A stretch of 64,000 nt of DNA from positions 1 to 64,000 of the IMG/VR virus record IMGVR_UViG_3300023174_000068; one strand, given 5' to 3'. Under the pieces are notes generated by a model. It saw nothing but the letters and a program-made list of their open reading frames with translations, did no database searches and was not told where the DNA came from. This document shows, piece by piece, positions 34,301 to 43,670 of the stretch. Within the stretch, counting starts at the first letter, position 1. Each line of letters starts with the position of its first letter. This DNA comes from a virus. Position numbers and translations under genes: made by a program.

Positions 34301-35783
34301 AAAAGGTCTATCAACGGATTATTTTGCTTATTTGTCTAAAGGTGTAGCATCTGCTGCAGTATCGATGGCCGTGGTAGCTAATGCATTTTATAAAAACAGG
34401 AAGTCATTTGGATTCACTATTTCTCTAAACTGGATAAAAGGAGTTAAGATTAACATACTCGAGTTTGCAAAACTTGCTCTTCAATTAGATAAAATGCTTG
34501 TGTCTGAAAAGACTGTTACCACAGAGGCCAGTGTGGGTTTTGGTCTAGCAAAAGTTAGTTTAAGTAAAACAGTTAAAGTAAGAAAAGACCTTAGCTTACC
34601 AAAGGACATAGCGATTCAAATGGCAAATGTGGCTCAAATTCTATGGCACAATAAAAAATTCTTTTCGTATAGTCTGCCTTCAAATTGGATAAAAGGAGTT
34701 AAGATTAACATACTCGAGTTTGCAAAACTTGCTCTTCAATTAGATAAAATGCTTGTGTCTGAAAAGACTGTTACCACAGAGGCCAGTGTGGGTTTTGGTC
34801 TAGCAAAAGTTAGTTTAAGTAAAACAGTTAAAGTAAGAAAAGACCTTAGCTTACCAAAGGACATAGCGATTCAAATGGCAAATGTGGCTCAAATTCTATG
34901 GCACAATAAAAAATTCTTTTCGTATAGTCTGCCTTCAGAATGGGTAACAAATTTGTCCAAAAATTTACTGAGATATTTTTTCTTACAAAAACAACTAGAG
35001 TCATTATCAGGTGAAAGCAAATTAAAATCTGCTCTAATGATTGGTCTTACCGCAGTGAATCCATTACTGGGTCTTGGATTTGCCGGAGCGTCCGCTTTAA
35101 TGGAATCTCGTTCGGATGATACTGTGGCCAAAGCGGCTAAAAAATTAGTTAAAGTTGCTTGGATAATGTATTCAGGTAGAAAGGCATTTGACATGAAGAT
35201 AGATCCAAACTTCATGGCAAAAGTAGGGAAGAACTTGATAGACTTTGCATATGTGGTGAAAAAGATTGCAGAAATTGAGAGAAGTAACTCTGGGGGAAAT
35301 TTCCTTAGAGACTTGACAGGAAATGACCCAATATCCTCTTATTCGAAAAAAATGATAAAGTTAGCTAAGGGTTATGACGCAATGGCCAATGCTCTACTCA
35401 AACTGGGTAGGGCTATAAAGATACTTAAACTTAAAGACCTCAAGGAACTCGCAAAAATCACATCAGAGGTTTCATCAGGCACTTACAACCCAGAAAGGAG
35501 GATTTCTCCTGTTGTAACCAAAGACCTCTTTTCAGCTAAAAAGGTCAAAGTTGAGTCTAATTCAGGTGCAAGAAATTATAATCCTAAGTTTGAAGAACTT
35601 ATCAAAGAAATTAAAACAGCTGTATCGGTTCTAAAGTCAATAAAAGGAGATTCATCAAGTATAAATAAATATTTATCAGACGCTGATAGTGAACCAAGTA
35701 AACCAGTAGTCGTTGGTCAGGATCCCCCTAAAAAAACACCACCAGCAGCGCCGGCTTCGCTTTTCGATTTTTTTCATCTATAA
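31329..35783 (+). CDS. Very long hydrophobic repeat protein, candidate tail tape measure
   Basis: 1484 residues. A charged coiled-coil-like N-terminus (QISVEIQSIKTDTQEILKN) is followed by many long hydrophobic, Gly/Ala-rich segments. From about residue 630 the protein is built of ~75-90-residue units marked by K-x-[YF]...P-S-x-x-W-x-x-G-V (e.g. GKYNKYPSVKWGLGVALAL, GTYKGGPSKKWAEGV, KKFFSYSLPSNWIKGV). A Pro-rich tail ends SLFDFFHL. Size, hydrophobicity and repeats fit a tape measure protein that sets tail length and enters the host membrane. It lies among virion genes but not next to the tube or sheath, so the call is tentative. It holds a perfect 252-base tandem duplication. Confidence 0.6.
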   Translation: MDKQLLKALDNIGVGLEALVEALQKSGEAKSNVGEAVQSGDFGKSLEQISVEIQSIKTDTQEILKNQKTLIALAKKKETEKKTGDPKDPMTDAGDPKKTGALKKGLATILLIAVAVLAIGMAFKLVGKVNIMSVIALGIGIVLVAFAFERVAKIKGASGGPLTIKEALTTSLIMVTMSLATMISSKLLSKITPISIKQALTAAVIALLFVLVAPAIGKLISSLMTSQEVGFEGITIKTQKLDMTAFMGALVMVPLLMITSSIGIMISSKILSLVVPLKITQLITITLIAVMFAVVAKGIAGLITAFTTTTEASGSGFGFKTQSIGIGKVAAMALILPIIMVAISAGIALSSKVLQMIQPIGFRQAVTAILIAGMFAVVSMGIGKLINSLGPFALVAILALPFAMVAIALGIAMAAKIFAVFKSSFDKLSWATMFKILLLGVAIGAITFVMSYAIKNLKNLDLKTVILLPLLLTLISLAVAASAYIFGQDKVILSLGKITFMTIVKIALVGIAIGIITIVAAFALKILGDISFKKVILLPILFTLISLAVAVSSWIFAKFSKSFDKLTFSTIFRIIFFGIAIAIVAIAMAIAVKIINILINPLDALKGGLVIVILAGVIALTSLILNIGKYNKYPSVKWGLGVALALTAFGVGALALGSAVFGPQALVFLAGLAAIMLVAVAIVGADAILSAGKYNKYPSIGWSASVALTLGAFTAGIIVLGLNVLNPFFYAGFPLLKKVANSIVDVSNILSKGKYNANFGQWAAGVVLLYATFTPIILILGAVAIAGKISGFFGGPDPFKEGQKMLVSVANSIIAVDKILAKGTYKGGPSKKWAEGVSLAIGAFGPVYAMLVKAAVFKAFGASGVSPKDFVKAIKITSQGIVAAAAFFAKNKAVFKDGPPKKWAEGVGLAIGAFAPVFKTLSEGGGWFSSGKDAVEDMIWGILAVTRAIVGSGSILSNSKIQFTNYPSKKWGTGIKQAIESFVGIFEMLDKKGLSTDYFAYLSKGVASAAVSMAVVANAFYKNRKSFGFTISLNWIKGVKINILEFAKLALQLDKMLVSEKTVTTEASVGFGLAKVSLSKTVKVRKDLSLPKDIAIQMANVAQILWHNKKFFSYSLPSNWIKGVKINILEFAKLALQLDKMLVSEKTVTTEASVGFGLAKVSLSKTVKVRKDLSLPKDIAIQMANVAQILWHNKKFFSYSLPSEWVTNLSKNLLRYFFLQKQLESLSGESKLKSALMIGLTAVNPLLGLGFAGASALMESRSDDTVAKAAKKLVKVAWIMYSGRKAFDMKIDPNFMAKVGKNLIDFAYVVKKIAEIERSNSGGNFLRDLTGNDPISSYSKKMIKLAKGYDAMANALLKLGRAIKILKLKDLKELAKITSEVSSGTYNPERRISPVVTKDLFSAKKVKVESNSGARNYNPKFEELIKEIKTAVSVLKSIKGDSSSINKYLSDADSEPSKPVVVGQDPPKKTPPAAPASLFDFFHL
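34431..34937 (+). repeat. Perfect tandem duplication inside the tape-measure-like gene
   Basis: Bases 34431-34682 and 34686-34937 are identical by eye: 252 bases, period 255 bases, that is 85 codons, in frame. Neighbouring units of the same protein are diverged, so this copy is recent (or an assembly artefact). Confidence 0.92.
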
Positions 35784-35897
35784 AGTTTCTATGGCCTGCA
35801 TTTTTTTTATTTAAATAGCGGTTTATTTTTTTTGATGAATGTAAATTAACAAATAAAGGTAGATGTTCATAGGTGGGTAAACAAAATTTAAAAAAAA

Positions 35898-35903
35898 TAT
35901 ATA
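35898..35903 (+). promoter_or_regulatory. TATATA box upstream of the 135-residue protein
   Basis: TATATA 9 bases before the ATG at 35913, in an A-rich run. Confidence 0.3.
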
Positions 35904-35912
35904 AAACCTAAT

Positions 35913-36320
35913 ATGTTAAAAAAGTTGAGAACCTTCTTTTACTGGCGAAAAATAATTAATAACAATAAAACGATTATTCAAAATAGGTTTAACTTAAGAA
36001 AAGATTATGCCTGTAGACTCTATACGGTAATAAATGTTCCAGAGGAATTAGTTGGTGATTCATACAGTTTGAGAAAAAGTGATGTAGATATTATTACAAA
36101 AAATTATGTCGAAACCTATACAAAAGATGTAAGTAAGTGGCTAAATGAAAATGGCCTTACAGAACTTTATAAGGTATATGAAATAAGAAAAGTGGAAAAA
36201 TATTCTTGGCTTATAGTAATAGGTTTTTCTCAGTTTGAAACTAATAAATTCTACAATAGATTATACTATGTATTTATACCATTAGTAGTAATATTATCTT
36301 TAGCACTATTACTAATTTAA
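35913..36320 (+). CDS. Small protein with C-terminal membrane anchor
   Basis: 135 residues. A basic N-terminus (MLKKLRTFFYWRKIINNNK) leads into a small alpha/beta domain and then one transmembrane segment at the very end (YYVFIPLVVILSLALLLI). This gives a tail-anchored layout. No family recognised. Confidence 0.68.
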   Translation: MLKKLRTFFYWRKIINNNKTIIQNRFNLRKDYACRLYTVINVPEELVGDSYSLRKSDVDIITKNYVETYTKDVSKWLNENGLTELYKVYEIRKVEKYSWLIVIGFSQFETNKFYNRLYYVFIPLVVILSLALLLI

Positions 36321-36348
36321 TAATCTAAACTTTTTTACTCTTTTAACT

Positions 36349-36356
36349 TATAAATA
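36349..36356 (+). promoter_or_regulatory. Exact T4-type late promoter TATAAATA
   Basis: TATAAATA, the T4 late consensus, 14 bases before the ATG at 36371. It supports reading the window-wide TATATA boxes as the same element class. Confidence 0.45.
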
Positions 36357-36370
36357 ATAAAAAAAAATAA

Positions 36371-36799
36371 ATGGACAGATTTTACGATTTATCACAAGAT
36401 ACTATTGATTCTTTTTTCTCAGTATTCAATAAAAAATCTTTCCCTGTTTCAATTAAAATTGAATTTATCGGGGACACAAAACAAAAAAACTTAGTCAAGA
36501 TTTCTAAAATAGCAGATGACTATGCCTTTATCTTACAAAAAGAACTAAAAGTATCAATCAACGAAGATCTACTAAATCATTACGATGATGAGTCTATTAC
36601 TATCCTTTTTGAACAGGAGATTGACAAAATTAATATGAATATTGAATCAGGAAAAATTAAATTAGTAAAAACCGATTTGAATACTTTTTCATCACTTGTA
36701 AATAAGTGGGGAGTTGAAAAAGTAGCCAGAGCAAACAAAGTAGAAGAACTTTATAACCAACAAAAACAAGATAGCAGAGATGAAGAATTTATCATTTAA
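36371..36799 (+). CDS. Hypothetical protein
   Basis: 142 residues, acidic, mixed alpha/beta, beginning MDRFYDLSQDTIDSFFSVF. No motif recognised. The 3' end overlaps the next gene by 20 bases, so the two are coupled. It sits in a plus-strand run of four small genes after the tape-measure-like gene. Confidence 0.68.
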   Translation: MDRFYDLSQDTIDSFFSVFNKKSFPVSIKIEFIGDTKQKNLVKISKIADDYAFILQKELKVSINEDLLNHYDDESITILFEQEIDKINMNIESGKIKLVKTDLNTFSSLVNKWGVEKVARANKVEELYNQQKQDSRDEEFII

Positions 36800-37034
36800 C
36801 AACTTAGGAGAGAATTATTTAAGGGCGCTGACAAAAAAGTATGAGGCTCAAATGGAAGAAGCGATGGCTAATCTGGCTTTATATTTTTCCAACACTAATC
36901 TAGCTTCAATAGGCGAGCATTCCGACTTATTGGAAGAACACGACAAATGGCTTGAGGTTTATGCAGCCGCCAAAGATAAATTAGAATGTCTTTTAGAACT
37001 ATATCCTAAAAAGACTGACCAAATTAACGGATAA
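36780..37034 (+). CDS. Small helical hypothetical protein
   Basis: 84 residues, mostly helix, with an acidic repeat-like MEEAMANLALYFSNTN and C-terminal LECLLELYPKK. It starts in the overlap with the previous gene and is 16 bases from the next. It could be a chaperone or structural accessory, but there is no evidence beyond context. Confidence 0.62.
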   Translation: MKNLSFNNLGENYLRALTKKYEAQMEEAMANLALYFSNTNLASIGEHSDLLEEHDKWLEVYAAAKDKLECLLELYPKKTDQING

Positions 37035-37050
37035 AAAAATAAATAAAAAA

Positions 37051-37695
37051 ATGGGTAAAAAATTAGAAACAGCAGTAGTAAAACCAGAAACTACAATAAC
37101 TAGAGCTGAAACCGAGATGCAACTAATTGCAACAGAACAAGAAAATAAACTAGACTCAATTATTCAGGAAATTAAAGACTATATGTCTAATAACTCCGGA
37201 AAAGGTAAAACAAATAGCGAAAAAGATGAGATGTATTTATCAGCTCAAAAAATTTGGAAATCTTTTATCGACACACTTGAGTCAGTCAGATATAATTTCT
37301 TTTTAGATAAAGAACAAGCTAAGTATCTACAAGACCTAATCCAAAATAAACTAGAATATGATGTCAATTCAGTATTTTTTGCAATCGAAATTAAATCACT
37401 GATTGATTCTATTAGAAACTCTAAAACGGATATTTCTTCTTTTCCGATGTCAGCAACAGATGTAACTTATATCTATCATCTAATATCACAACATAAAGTT
37501 AAGGGATTGGGCAAAGATTCCATAAACTTTTCTCAAATTTTACTTATGATTGGAAGTGTTAGTAAAATTTTTAACTATTACGACACAACTGGTAAAAACT
37601 TAGCAACAGATATACAAGATTGGGTTTTGACTTTTGATGATAGCGTTAATTTTGACAACTCTATCAAAGCACAAGTAGTAGAACCACAGGGATAA
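37051..37695 (+). CDS. Hypothetical helical protein
   Basis: 214 residues, starting MGKKLETAVVKPETTITR, helix-rich with a regular amphipathic middle (QENKLDSIIQEIKDYM, QKIWKSFIDTLESVRYNFFL). It ends at the convergent junction with the 1934-residue gene, where no strong terminator hairpin is visible. Unknown function, probably virion-related by location. Confidence 0.65.
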   Translation: MGKKLETAVVKPETTITRAETEMQLIATEQENKLDSIIQEIKDYMSNNSGKGKTNSEKDEMYLSAQKIWKSFIDTLESVRYNFFLDKEQAKYLQDLIQNKLEYDVNSVFFAIEIKSLIDSIRNSKTDISSFPMSATDVTYIYHLISQHKVKGLGKDSINFSQILLMIGSVSKIFNYYDTTGKNLATDIQDWVLTFDDSVNFDNSIKAQVVEPQG

Positions 37696-37796
37696 TAATA
37701 TCTAAATATCTTTTACTAAACCCCAAAAAGCAAGGATAATAACTTTTGATGACTTAAAAGTAGCGGGTATTTTCTATCAAATTCTGTTTTTTTTTA

Positions 37797-40700
37797 TTAA
37801 ACAACTGGTGTTATCGGAACAAAGGGACCAACGTTGTCTATCAGTCTATAAGGCTCAACTAAGTCTTTAAGTCCTCTAATGAAATAGTTTTTCTTATCTC
37901 TCCAGATAGCCCCTCTACCGCTATGTGATACGACCTCAATAGTCAGATAAGGATCAAGATTTGAGTCGATTGAAAAATTGAAAGGTTGAAGCATATTACC
38001 TAACCTTTGTTCTTCTATATACTGAACTGGCTCGTAGTTTATTTGTTTCCACTCTGTTATCTTTAGCCAATTGTTGGGATCGGATGCCGGGGTCGCTGAC
38101 TGTGTCGAACCAAGTCCACTTGAAACATAATAATCCTGTTGATATTTTACAACCGTGGCCGGTTGATAACTTACCCCAGATTTCCATAAAAGAGCGCTTT
38201 CATATTTTCTTGGGTTATTGATTCTATTATTATCTTTCTGTGATTCGTATATCTTATCATAATAAAATACTTTATCACCAGTTTGATAGGTAACATAAGG
38301 CGCCCATTCTTTATAGACTTTATAAGTTCGAATTTTGATATCAAAAATATCAGGGTGTGTTAATCTATCGACAAAGTCGTTATTTGGAAGAGCTTTTTTT
38401 ATCAATTCACCAGCAATATCTCTAATATTATTTGGATTGACGTTTGAGCCAGTGCCGGCAATTATTGAATAAAAATCTAATACACAATTGTAAACAGTAG
38501 ATCCAGAATTTACCGGTTGTAGATAAAGCTCGTTTAATTTGAAAGTTATCGGAGTCATTTGCTCTCTAATACTAAAGATTTGACAATCATAAACCTCGTG
38601 GCTAATTTGATTATCACCAGAGGTCCAAGAGTCTCCAGTAATATCAGTTATGTTATGAGTTAGTGGTATTATGTTTCTTTTTAACCAATATTTTAGACCT
38701 TGTAGTTTAATGATGATTTCATCTAAGTCATAATTTAAAATGTAATTACCTTCTTTGTCTGTAATTTTATACGTAAGATTAAAGTTATTAGTTCCTTTAT
38801 ACTTTTCACTTGGTAACATCTTTTCAATAAAGTCTCTTCTTTCCCAACCTTTTACGGTATTGTCGAAAATATCAGGAATTTCAACTTTGAAAAGTTTCCC
38901 AAAGTTTGGATCAGTGCTATCATTATATTTATAATACTCGTTTAATTGTAGGTCATTATATCCAAAGTAATTGATAGCATTTATTATCGATTTATAAGCT
39001 CCGACATAAGGAAAAATATCATTTTTAACCATCAACATTTCTTTTCTTTTTTTGTTCAAAAAAGTCCAGTCAATGCCTCCTTCATTTATATCATAATCTT
39101 TGAATATAAAAACATGATTAGGATCAATTAGTTTACCAACATTATTAAGTTCTATCTTAAATCTCTCATCTTCTTCTTCAGATTGACCATAAGTAATAAA
39201 CCTACCTATTTCTCTATCAACAACTTGTATCCTGAGCCTTAAATAAGTGGTAGAACCATATTTTGGAAAATTAATCAACTTGGTCGATTCTGGATAAAAA
39301 TAGTCAAAAGATTGGTCTAAAAAATCAACAATCAGCACTTTTGTAAAAACATTTTTAATTACTACAATTGTTCCGTTATTTTCAGAGGTATATTGACCTC
39401 TCACATTTGTTGTATCGTTGATATAGATAACAATTCTCTGGCCAATTTTCAATCCGCGACCGGTGAAATTTTCTGAAGATGTCTCACTAATTGATATTCT
39501 ACCAGTTCTCGTGGTCGGTGATGTAATAGTTTCAATCGAAATCGTGGTCAGGCTATCTGACATAATATAAAAATCGATGTCTTCTCTTTTGAACAATTGT
39601 AATACCGATCTTAGGGCTCCGGCGGTTTCTGATTTATATCCAATAAACAATTCAAGTGATTCAGACTCAACTTCGAAGTCGTTTAAATCATCTAAGTAAC
39701 TCAAGTCAAAATTTATTTCTTCAAATACCGTCTGTTGATAAGCCGAAAATGAAACTCTGCTCTTATCTGTGTTTGGTAATTTATTTAAAACAATGTTTTG
39801 AAGTGGCTTTTCACCGGTATAAGCATATGGTCCAGTTTTAGCCAGTTGATTTCCCGAAAAGTCGTAAAGAAAAAACTCAGGAACTTGATCTGTTAACCAT
39901 CTCCAATAATATTGCACTGCTACGTCTCCTTCGAAGTTTTCTCGAGGTCTTCTATAATATTCTCTAGTTTTCAACCAAATGCTCTTTCTTGGAACATAGT
40001 CTGGATGTAATGTTCCATATTGGTTGTCACCAATTGCTGAAAAGGTGTTTCCAGTTGGAATTAAGTTCAAATTTATTTCAACATCGATTTCCACAAATTT
40101 ATTCAGTTGTGGCTGTATACTCCAAACAGAATTTCTTTCTGGGTTAAAGATTATTCTTCCCGTTTGCGAGCCAAAACTTTCTACATGCTTAATTTGACCA
40201 AAATTTGGAGTAACTACAAATATAGTATTCAATGATTGTGATGATATATAAACATCGCCGTCATATTGATTAATAACTTGGTAGCCCCATTGTGTGACAT
40301 ATGATTGTTTGAAGGTATCAAAACCGACGTCTAACATGGTAAATTTACCAGAAGAGTCTGATATATCAATCTGATTAGTCAAATTATTATAAATTACATC
40401 CACAAAGTTTTGAGTGGTGATACCGGATATTTGCGTAACTTGGGAGTTGTCAATTTTATAAATACTAGCAGAACCCCAGGTGTAGATCGCCTCATAAACC
40501 GGATCATAAAAAATAGAATTCGTTAGCCCTGGTATGTTATAGACGGTTTGAATTGACCTATCTGTCGGATTCGTTGGGAAATTATCAGTTACACCACCAT
40601 TGACTCTTAAAACGTTATTAGCATCAGTTGTGATATACATGTCACCTTCAAAGTCATTAAACACCATTGCCCCGGTTCTTGTGACACCAATTGGGAAAAG

Positions 40701-43601
40701 AGGGTCAGTTGAATTTATCGTATACGTTTGCTGAGAAGTGAAATTAGAAACATCCCAAACATCAACTCTGGCCGCATTATCATAACTAATATACATATCA
40801 CCGTTGATTGGATTTAGTTCCATATCAAAGGCATTCCAGCTTGGATTACTAAATGTAATACTAGATACTAGAGTATTTGATGTTGGATCAACTACATATA
40901 AGTTTTGCTTTGATAAGCAATACAGGTAGCTGTTTTTAGTGTTGAATCTCATTTCAATGCTTTGGGTATTACCCGGGAGTGAAACAGTTGCTATGATGTT
41001 ACCATAAAATGCATCAACTGCCACAAGGTAATCACCAAATCCATAAATAGAGTTACTTAATTCAATATAATCCAGGTCAACAAGTCCAGGTATAGCAGTA
41101 TAGTCATTTTGTGTATAGACATTATTAGTAGTAATATAATAAGTGGTAAATGATTTGAAAGCCGAACTAAACATTTGCGGGTTATACGGACCGGCACCAC
41201 TACTTGTAATAGAAATTGGAACCACGCAAGCAGTTTGTCCAAAACCAGTATCAAACGCCAGTGTTTGAAACGCAGATGTATTACAAGGGTTTCCAGTCAG
41301 TCCCCAAAAAGGTCCCTGATAGCTTAAATTTAATGTCTTTGGATTTAAATATTGAATCACATAATCTTGGTTCATCCAGGTATAGAAGGTGTTGTTAATT
41401 GTAAACGCCATTCCGGTTGCAAAACCTTCTGTTAAAAAACTATATGTCGATGACTGGGGCAATATCACTTCATTCGATGCCACTACAACTCCGGGATTTC
41501 CGGTGAGTAACTTTTTAATTTTGTAATCTTCGATTCCAGGTAAATTAACTTTACCAGTAGTTATCACATAGTCTAGGTTTTGAATAGGATTTAATATATC
41601 AAACGTCAGAATAGAATTAAAATTTGTAATTTGCACTAAATGGTTTTCAAGCACAGTTTGGCTGTGTTGAGATTCCCAATTTGCTAAAGTTAACGGAACA
41701 TTTGGTAGCGAATTTGTACCAATAACGGATTGAACGCCATAGTCGTCTCCATCTATGTTAATATTGAAATAAGTACCCATGTTAAAAAAGGTAACCTTAG
41801 AATGTTCGATATAATAAGCGGCGCTTGTTCCGACTTTTATTGATGTTACATCTACTTCTACATTTGGATATTCAGACTTAATCACAATAGTGTTAAAAAA
41901 TACTGAATTAAATGTGCCAGTATATTTCAATTCGGCAATTATACCTAGTTTTAAAAGGTCAATAGTCCACCTGGATAACCAATTTCTTAAAGTTCTGTCG
42001 ATGGTTCTTTCCATATCAAGATAAGCCCCTGTATAAATTAAAACCGTTTGCTCTTCATAAACTTGACCACCTATAACAATCTTAAATCCATAGTTATCTA
42101 AGTCAGTAAAGACAATATTAATTTTTTTATTTTCAGAATAGTCGTAATTTAACTCAGCGGTAACTTCTTCTTTGACACCTACTATTCTTTCTTTGGTCTG
42201 CAGAGATTGACCAATCGAATGTGTTGGTGAGAGTTGGTCAAAGTAAAAATTAACCTCAGCATATTTTGATGGCCAAATCAAATCAGCTCTGAGTTGGTTG
42301 TTTTGATAAAAAAGATCTATATCAAAAATCTTAGCACCAGAGCTGTATAATTGAGCAAATTGGGCTAAAGTTGTCTCAGCTGAATAAGTCCAACCAAGTG
42401 TGTAGTAAAACTTATCAGTGGTTAGATAGATTTGAGCAGATAATAAATTTTCATAAGTAAATGAATCGGTAATCTTTATATAAGTTGGTTTACTCCAGTA
42501 TTGTCCGTTTTCTGGAGTGATAAAAGATGTAGCTAAGTTGGAAATACTTTGTGTATATGCCTGTATACATTCGTATATTTTTCCATTCCAAATAGCCTGT
42601 GACTGTGTGGCAAAATAGGTTGTCTGTGAGATAGTTCTAAAGTCGAAAATATCATCAACTGTAAAAAAGTTTTGATTTGCGGAAATCTGAGGTCCAATTA
42701 TTTTAATTTCGGTTCCAGGTCTTAAATTTACCGGAAATTTATAAATATCACCAATCAATATCTTAGATTGTGTTAAAGTTAGTGGACCTTGATAGAGAAG
42801 TGGAACTTCTGTTCGAGTTAATATCTCCATAATCAACGTGGAGTTTATAGGAAGTTGAGACTTATCAACAGAATATTCAAAATGACTAAGATCACCGTAG
42901 TTAGGATTATCAACTGTCAGTATTTTATCATCATTTTTACTACCAACAACATTTAATTTTCGATTTACATAATACTTATCGAAAAATTCAGGCTCATTCC
43001 AATTTGAAAGTTTTGGGAAATAGTTTGGCTGTATATAATCATAGACACCAAAAGCATTTATTCCAGAAATAGTTGTGGTGGAAAAATTGTCCGGATCTGA
43101 ATAAATTGAATAATATTGCGCTTCAAAGGTTGCGTTATCAACTAAAGAAAGTATCATAATTCTATCACTTGAACTGGCCAGAACTGTGTAGACTTGGTTA
43201 ATGTTAATAAATTCTAAGATTGTATTGTTGAATTTTATGAGACTACCTTTAGGAAATTTTCTACCAATGTCTTTTCCATATATCCACTTTGAATAGAATT
43301 TTGGATCATTATTTGTTGGTTCTATTCTTATAATAGATTCAGCATCTACGTATTTTGAACCCCAGAAGTGAAATCCTCTCTCGTTAAAAAGTTGCCATTT
43401 TTTTGTCGTCAATTCACCCACCGATTCAAATTCAAAACTTGGGATATTCTCTAAAGTATACAACGCGGCTGTCTTATAAGTATCAGTGGAACTTTCATGG
43501 AATAAGATGTCACCTTCAAAACGATCAGTTGATTGATTGTATTCTATGTTTAGGTGATCACCTTCTTTATTAAAAAATCTTAAATTTAAGTGGTTTGACA
43601 T
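37797..43601 (-). CDS. Giant tail/baseplate or fibre protein with beta-propeller and carbohydrate-binding-like modules
   Basis: 1934 residues. A beta-rich N-terminus (about 1-330) precedes a Trp-rich module (SQAIWNGKIYECIQAY, ~340). A blade-like region with repeated Y/F-x-x-D/N-x-x-x-G patterns at about 840-1170 (e.g. MYISYDNAARVDVWD, DMYITTDANNVLRV) suggests a seven-bladed YncE-like propeller. Near the C-terminus WAPYVTYQTGDKVFYYDK and LLWKSGVSYQPATVVKYQ resemble chitin-binding type-3 modules. No enzymatic motif is evident. It probably contacts host surface polysaccharide. It is convergent with the small-gene run and divergent from the gene at 43671. Confidence 0.7.
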   Translation of the reverse strand: MSNHLNLRFFNKEGDHLNIEYNQSTDRFEGDILFHESSTDTYKTAALYTLENIPSFEFESVGELTTKKWQLFNERGFHFWGSKYVDAESIIRIEPTNNDPKFYSKWIYGKDIGRKFPKGSLIKFNNTILEFININQVYTVLASSSDRIMILSLVDNATFEAQYYSIYSDPDNFSTTTISGINAFGVYDYIQPNYFPKLSNWNEPEFFDKYYVNRKLNVVGSKNDDKILTVDNPNYGDLSHFEYSVDKSQLPINSTLIMEILTRTEVPLLYQGPLTLTQSKILIGDIYKFPVNLRPGTEIKIIGPQISANQNFFTVDDIFDFRTISQTTYFATQSQAIWNGKIYECIQAYTQSISNLATSFITPENGQYWSKPTYIKITDSFTYENLLSAQIYLTTDKFYYTLGWTYSAETTLAQFAQLYSSGAKIFDIDLFYQNNQLRADLIWPSKYAEVNFYFDQLSPTHSIGQSLQTKERIVGVKEEVTAELNYDYSENKKINIVFTDLDNYGFKIVIGGQVYEEQTVLIYTGAYLDMERTIDRTLRNWLSRWTIDLLKLGIIAELKYTGTFNSVFFNTIVIKSEYPNVEVDVTSIKVGTSAAYYIEHSKVTFFNMGTYFNINIDGDDYGVQSVIGTNSLPNVPLTLANWESQHSQTVLENHLVQITNFNSILTFDILNPIQNLDYVITTGKVNLPGIEDYKIKKLLTGNPGVVVASNEVILPQSSTYSFLTEGFATGMAFTINNTFYTWMNQDYVIQYLNPKTLNLSYQGPFWGLTGNPCNTSAFQTLAFDTGFGQTACVVPISITSSGAGPYNPQMFSSAFKSFTTYYITTNNVYTQNDYTAIPGLVDLDYIELSNSIYGFGDYLVAVDAFYGNIIATVSLPGNTQSIEMRFNTKNSYLYCLSKQNLYVVDPTSNTLVSSITFSNPSWNAFDMELNPINGDMYISYDNAARVDVWDVSNFTSQQTYTINSTDPLFPIGVTRTGAMVFNDFEGDMYITTDANNVLRVNGGVTDNFPTNPTDRSIQTVYNIPGLTNSIFYDPVYEAIYTWGSASIYKIDNSQVTQISGITTQNFVDVIYNNLTNQIDISDSSGKFTMLDVGFDTFKQSYVTQWGYQVINQYDGDVYISSQSLNTIFVVTPNFGQIKHVESFGSQTGRIIFNPERNSVWSIQPQLNKFVEIDVEINLNLIPTGNTFSAIGDNQYGTLHPDYVPRKSIWLKTREYYRRPRENFEGDVAVQYYWRWLTDQVPEFFLYDFSGNQLAKTGPYAYTGEKPLQNIVLNKLPNTDKSRVSFSAYQQTVFEEINFDLSYLDDLNDFEVESESLELFIGYKSETAGALRSVLQLFKREDIDFYIMSDSLTTISIETITSPTTRTGRISISETSSENFTGRGLKIGQRIVIYINDTTNVRGQYTSENNGTIVVIKNVFTKVLIVDFLDQSFDYFYPESTKLINFPKYGSTTYLRLRIQVVDREIGRFITYGQSEEEDERFKIELNNVGKLIDPNHVFIFKDYDINEGGIDWTFLNKKRKEMLMVKNDIFPYVGAYKSIINAINYFGYNDLQLNEYYKYNDSTDPNFGKLFKVEIPDIFDNTVKGWERRDFIEKMLPSEKYKGTNNFNLTYKITDKEGNYILNYDLDEIIIKLQGLKYWLKRNIIPLTHNITDITGDSWTSGDNQISHEVYDCQIFSIREQMTPITFKLNELYLQPVNSGSTVYNCVLDFYSIIAGTGSNVNPNNIRDIAGELIKKALPNNDFVDRLTHPDIFDIKIRTYKVYKEWAPYVTYQTGDKVFYYDKIYESQKDNNRINNPRKYESALLWKSGVSYQPATVVKYQQDYYVSSGLGSTQSATPASDPNNWLKITEWKQINYEPVQYIEEQRLGNMLQPFNFSIDSNLDPYLTIEVVSHSGRGAIWRDKKNYFIRGLKDLVEPYRLIDNVGPFVPITPVV

Positions 43602-43620
43602 TAAAACGACTAATTTCAGT

Positions 43621-43627
43621 TATATAT
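43621..43627 (-). promoter_or_regulatory. TATATAT box upstream of the 1934-residue protein
   Basis: TATATAT 20 bases before the ATG at 43601. Confidence 0.4.
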
Positions 43628-43660
43628 TAATTTGAGTGCTTCTTAATATCAAAAAAATAA

Positions 43661-43666
43661 TATATA
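43661..43666 (+). promoter_or_regulatory. TATATA box upstream of the 118-residue tagged protein
   Basis: TATATA only 4 bases before the ATG at 43671, so any transcript would be essentially leaderless. Confidence 0.25.
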
Positions 43667-43670
43667 CATC

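Noticed and set aside
31508-35215. Several long minus-strand ORFs opposite the tape-measure-like gene
   Set aside because: They arise from the Ala/Ile/Leu-rich composition of the plus-strand gene, overlap it completely and have no promoter box or recognisable domain.
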